From Planctomycetota bacterium (lineage in GTDB: Bacteria > Planctomycetota > Planctomycetia > Pirellulales > JADFKK01): a stretch of DNA of 41,772 nucleotides. Positions 41,101 through 41,772 of this stretch are shown here, piece by piece; the first letter of the stretch is position 1; each line of letters begins with the position of its first letter. Under the pieces are notes generated by a model. That model did not search any database. It was given only the letters and a program-made list of their open reading frames with translations, and was not told the origin of the DNA. Where the stretch lies: NCBI GenBank assembly GCA_022564995.1, contig JADFKK010000027.1:1-41772 (forward strand), given 5' to 3'. Position numbers and translations under genes: made by a program.

Positions 41101-41699
41101 AGTTTCTTGTTGACCTGGAAACTGGTTACGAGAATCCGGCGAGGGTTGGTCGGACGATTACGCAGGACTTCCGGCCAGCGGCCCGCGTATTTGTCGATTC
41201 GTCCGGTCACGCGCACCAGCGCGTCGCTGCCGGCCTCAGCTTGGAGTTTTCCCAACAGCGCAGCATGTTTCTCGTCGGGACTTCTTATCAAAATGAATTG
41301 CGAATCGGAACCGGCGACCTTCAAAATGGCTCCGTCCTTCGTCACAACCAACTGACCGACCGCCGTCACCTCCAGGCTCACCAGCCCGCTACGGGTTCCG
41401 CCGGAAAGCCGGGTCGCCCAGACACTCTCATGCAGCTTGTCGAGGTCGATCAACTTGCCCTTGCGGGCACGGAAGGTGATCGTGCCTTGATCGTACCGCT
41501 TGGTCTTTTGCAATTTCTTGAAGACCACCGAATCTTCGTCCACGTCATACAGACGTGCAGTGGCGTCACACGCCACACCCGCTCATCAGTGCATTTCCGC
41601 GCCGGTCACGGTCATCAGGCCGCTGACCACTTGGCCGCTGACAGACGGGGCAATCAACAGCGACAGCGCTGCTGCGATAAAACAAAGTCGTGTTTTCAT
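41097..41699 (-). CDS. Exported HMA-like protein with tandem UGA-UGA (probable selenoprotein)
   Basis: From ATG 41699 (AAAGGA upstream) the frame gives 200 residues. A signal peptide (MKTRLCFIAAALSLLIAPSVSG) is followed by VVSGLMTVTGAEMH, two adjacent UGA codons (41588-41583, codons 38 and 39), then AGVACDATARLYDVDEDSV and a beta-rich body ending in RRILVTSFQVNKKL. The segment resembles HMA-like proteins that begin with a strand, then a CC-x-GC metal loop and a helix, so UU replaces a Cys pair and Cys44 remains. The C-terminal 110 residues are a separate domain I do not recognise (DALVRVTGRIDKYAGRWPEV). It is the first gene of a two-gene operon with the MerF-like protein. Without readthrough only the signal peptide and 15 residues would be made. 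Confidence 0.74.
41560..41576 (-). promoter_or_regulatory. SECIS-like hairpin after the tandem UGA codons
   Basis: A perfect 6-bp stem GTGGCG/CGCCAC with loop TGTGA starts 6 bases after the second UGA. The loop has G in second position. It lies at the close end of the known distance range for the second UGA and inside it for the first. Confidence 0.5.
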
Positions 41700-41757
41700 A
41701 TTCCGTTTTCCTTTCATGTGTCGTCAAATTGCCGGGCCGGGCGAACTTTTCTTGAGA

Positions 41758-41772
41758 GGGTCTAACTGACCC
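41758..41772. promoter_or_regulatory. Short palindrome at window edge upstream of the UU/MerF operon
   Basis: GGGTC (41758-41762), TAACT and GACCC (41768-41772) form a 5-bp stem about 60 bases before the ATG at 41699. It could be an operator or the terminator of an upstream gene, and the window ends here. Confidence 0.3.

Noticed and set aside
34382..41699. Genetic-code change (UGA read as Trp or Gly) as the explanation for internal UGA codons
   Set aside because: Many genes in the window end in UGA in the normal way (for example at 26610, 21569 and 41097), and the internal UGAs sit at Cys positions rather than Trp or Gly positions.
34382..41699. Pseudogenes or sequencing errors as the explanation
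   Set aside because: There are no frameshifts and no UAA or UAG in any of the six frames, and the UGAs coincide with family Cys sites. Random decay would not give this pattern. Resequencing would still be the formal test.
1..41772. tRNA, rRNA or CRISPR arrays
   Set aside because: Reading the gaps by eye I found no cloverleaf-like unit, no rRNA sequence and no regularly spaced repeat-spacer array. A tRNA-Sec gene was looked for in particular and not seen.

Overview
The window looks like a piece of a Planctomycetota chromosome, probably Pirellulales-like. The reasons are a short divergent DnaA without the usual N-terminal domain next to dnaN, a 1,600-residue membrane-anchored PQQ-propeller protein, a PEP-CTERM/HAF-repeat exported protein, a zinc-finger/FecR anti-sigma protein, and dense palindromic repeats built around CTAG. 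No taxonomic marker was compared, so this is inference.

Layout. 1-3509 (minus): dnaN (cut by the window edge), dnaA and a cysteine desulfurase. 3805-4518: a small lipoprotein and ribosomal protein bS18. 4869-13504 (plus): a CusCBA/CzcCBA-type heavy-metal efflux cluster (outer-membrane channel, Cys/His-rich secreted protein, membrane-fusion protein, RND pump, small lipoprotein). It is invaded by a G/C foldback repeat, by a MITE nested in a CTAG palindrome, and by a four-helix-bundle (bS23-like) gene flanked by 34-bp direct repeats. 14013-20156: a Tll0287-like haem protein and the giant propeller protein. 20379-24482: a HAF/PEP-CTERM protein, an MmsA-like aldehyde dehydrogenase and phosphonoacetaldehyde hydrolase. 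25291-28870: a Tudor-like exported protein, an ECF sigma factor, its anti-sigma protein and a small membrane protein. 28886-33528 (minus): a YhaN/YhaO-like SMC-type ATPase and metallophosphoesterase. 33663-34243 (minus): a Xre/ParS antitoxin with a truncated RES toxin.

The most notable content is on the minus strand from 34382 to 41699, plus one gene at 24722-25069. Six genes look broken at first sight because each contains in-frame UGA codons, eleven in all. In every case the protein reads on in the same frame after the UGA. Nearly all the UGAs fall where the family has a metal- or redox-active cysteine: WCGPC of a TlpA-like thioredoxin becomes WUGPC, GMTCxxC of a heavy-metal-associated (HMA) domain becomes GMTUHSU, and the MerT cysteine pair becomes UC. 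Most are followed at the right distance by a short hairpin that could act as a bacterial SECIS element. I read these as selenoproteins: a MerT-HMA-dihaem-peroxidase fusion, an HMA lipoprotein with UxxU, an exported HMA-like protein with tandem UU, a MerF-like membrane protein, a TlpA-like thioredoxin and a small exported HMA protein. Together with the RND efflux pump they suggest a selenocysteine-based system for soft-metal (mercury-like) capture, transport and periplasmic redox chemistry. No selA/selB/selC/selD gene and no merA or merR is visible in this window, so both decoding and substrate remain inferred.
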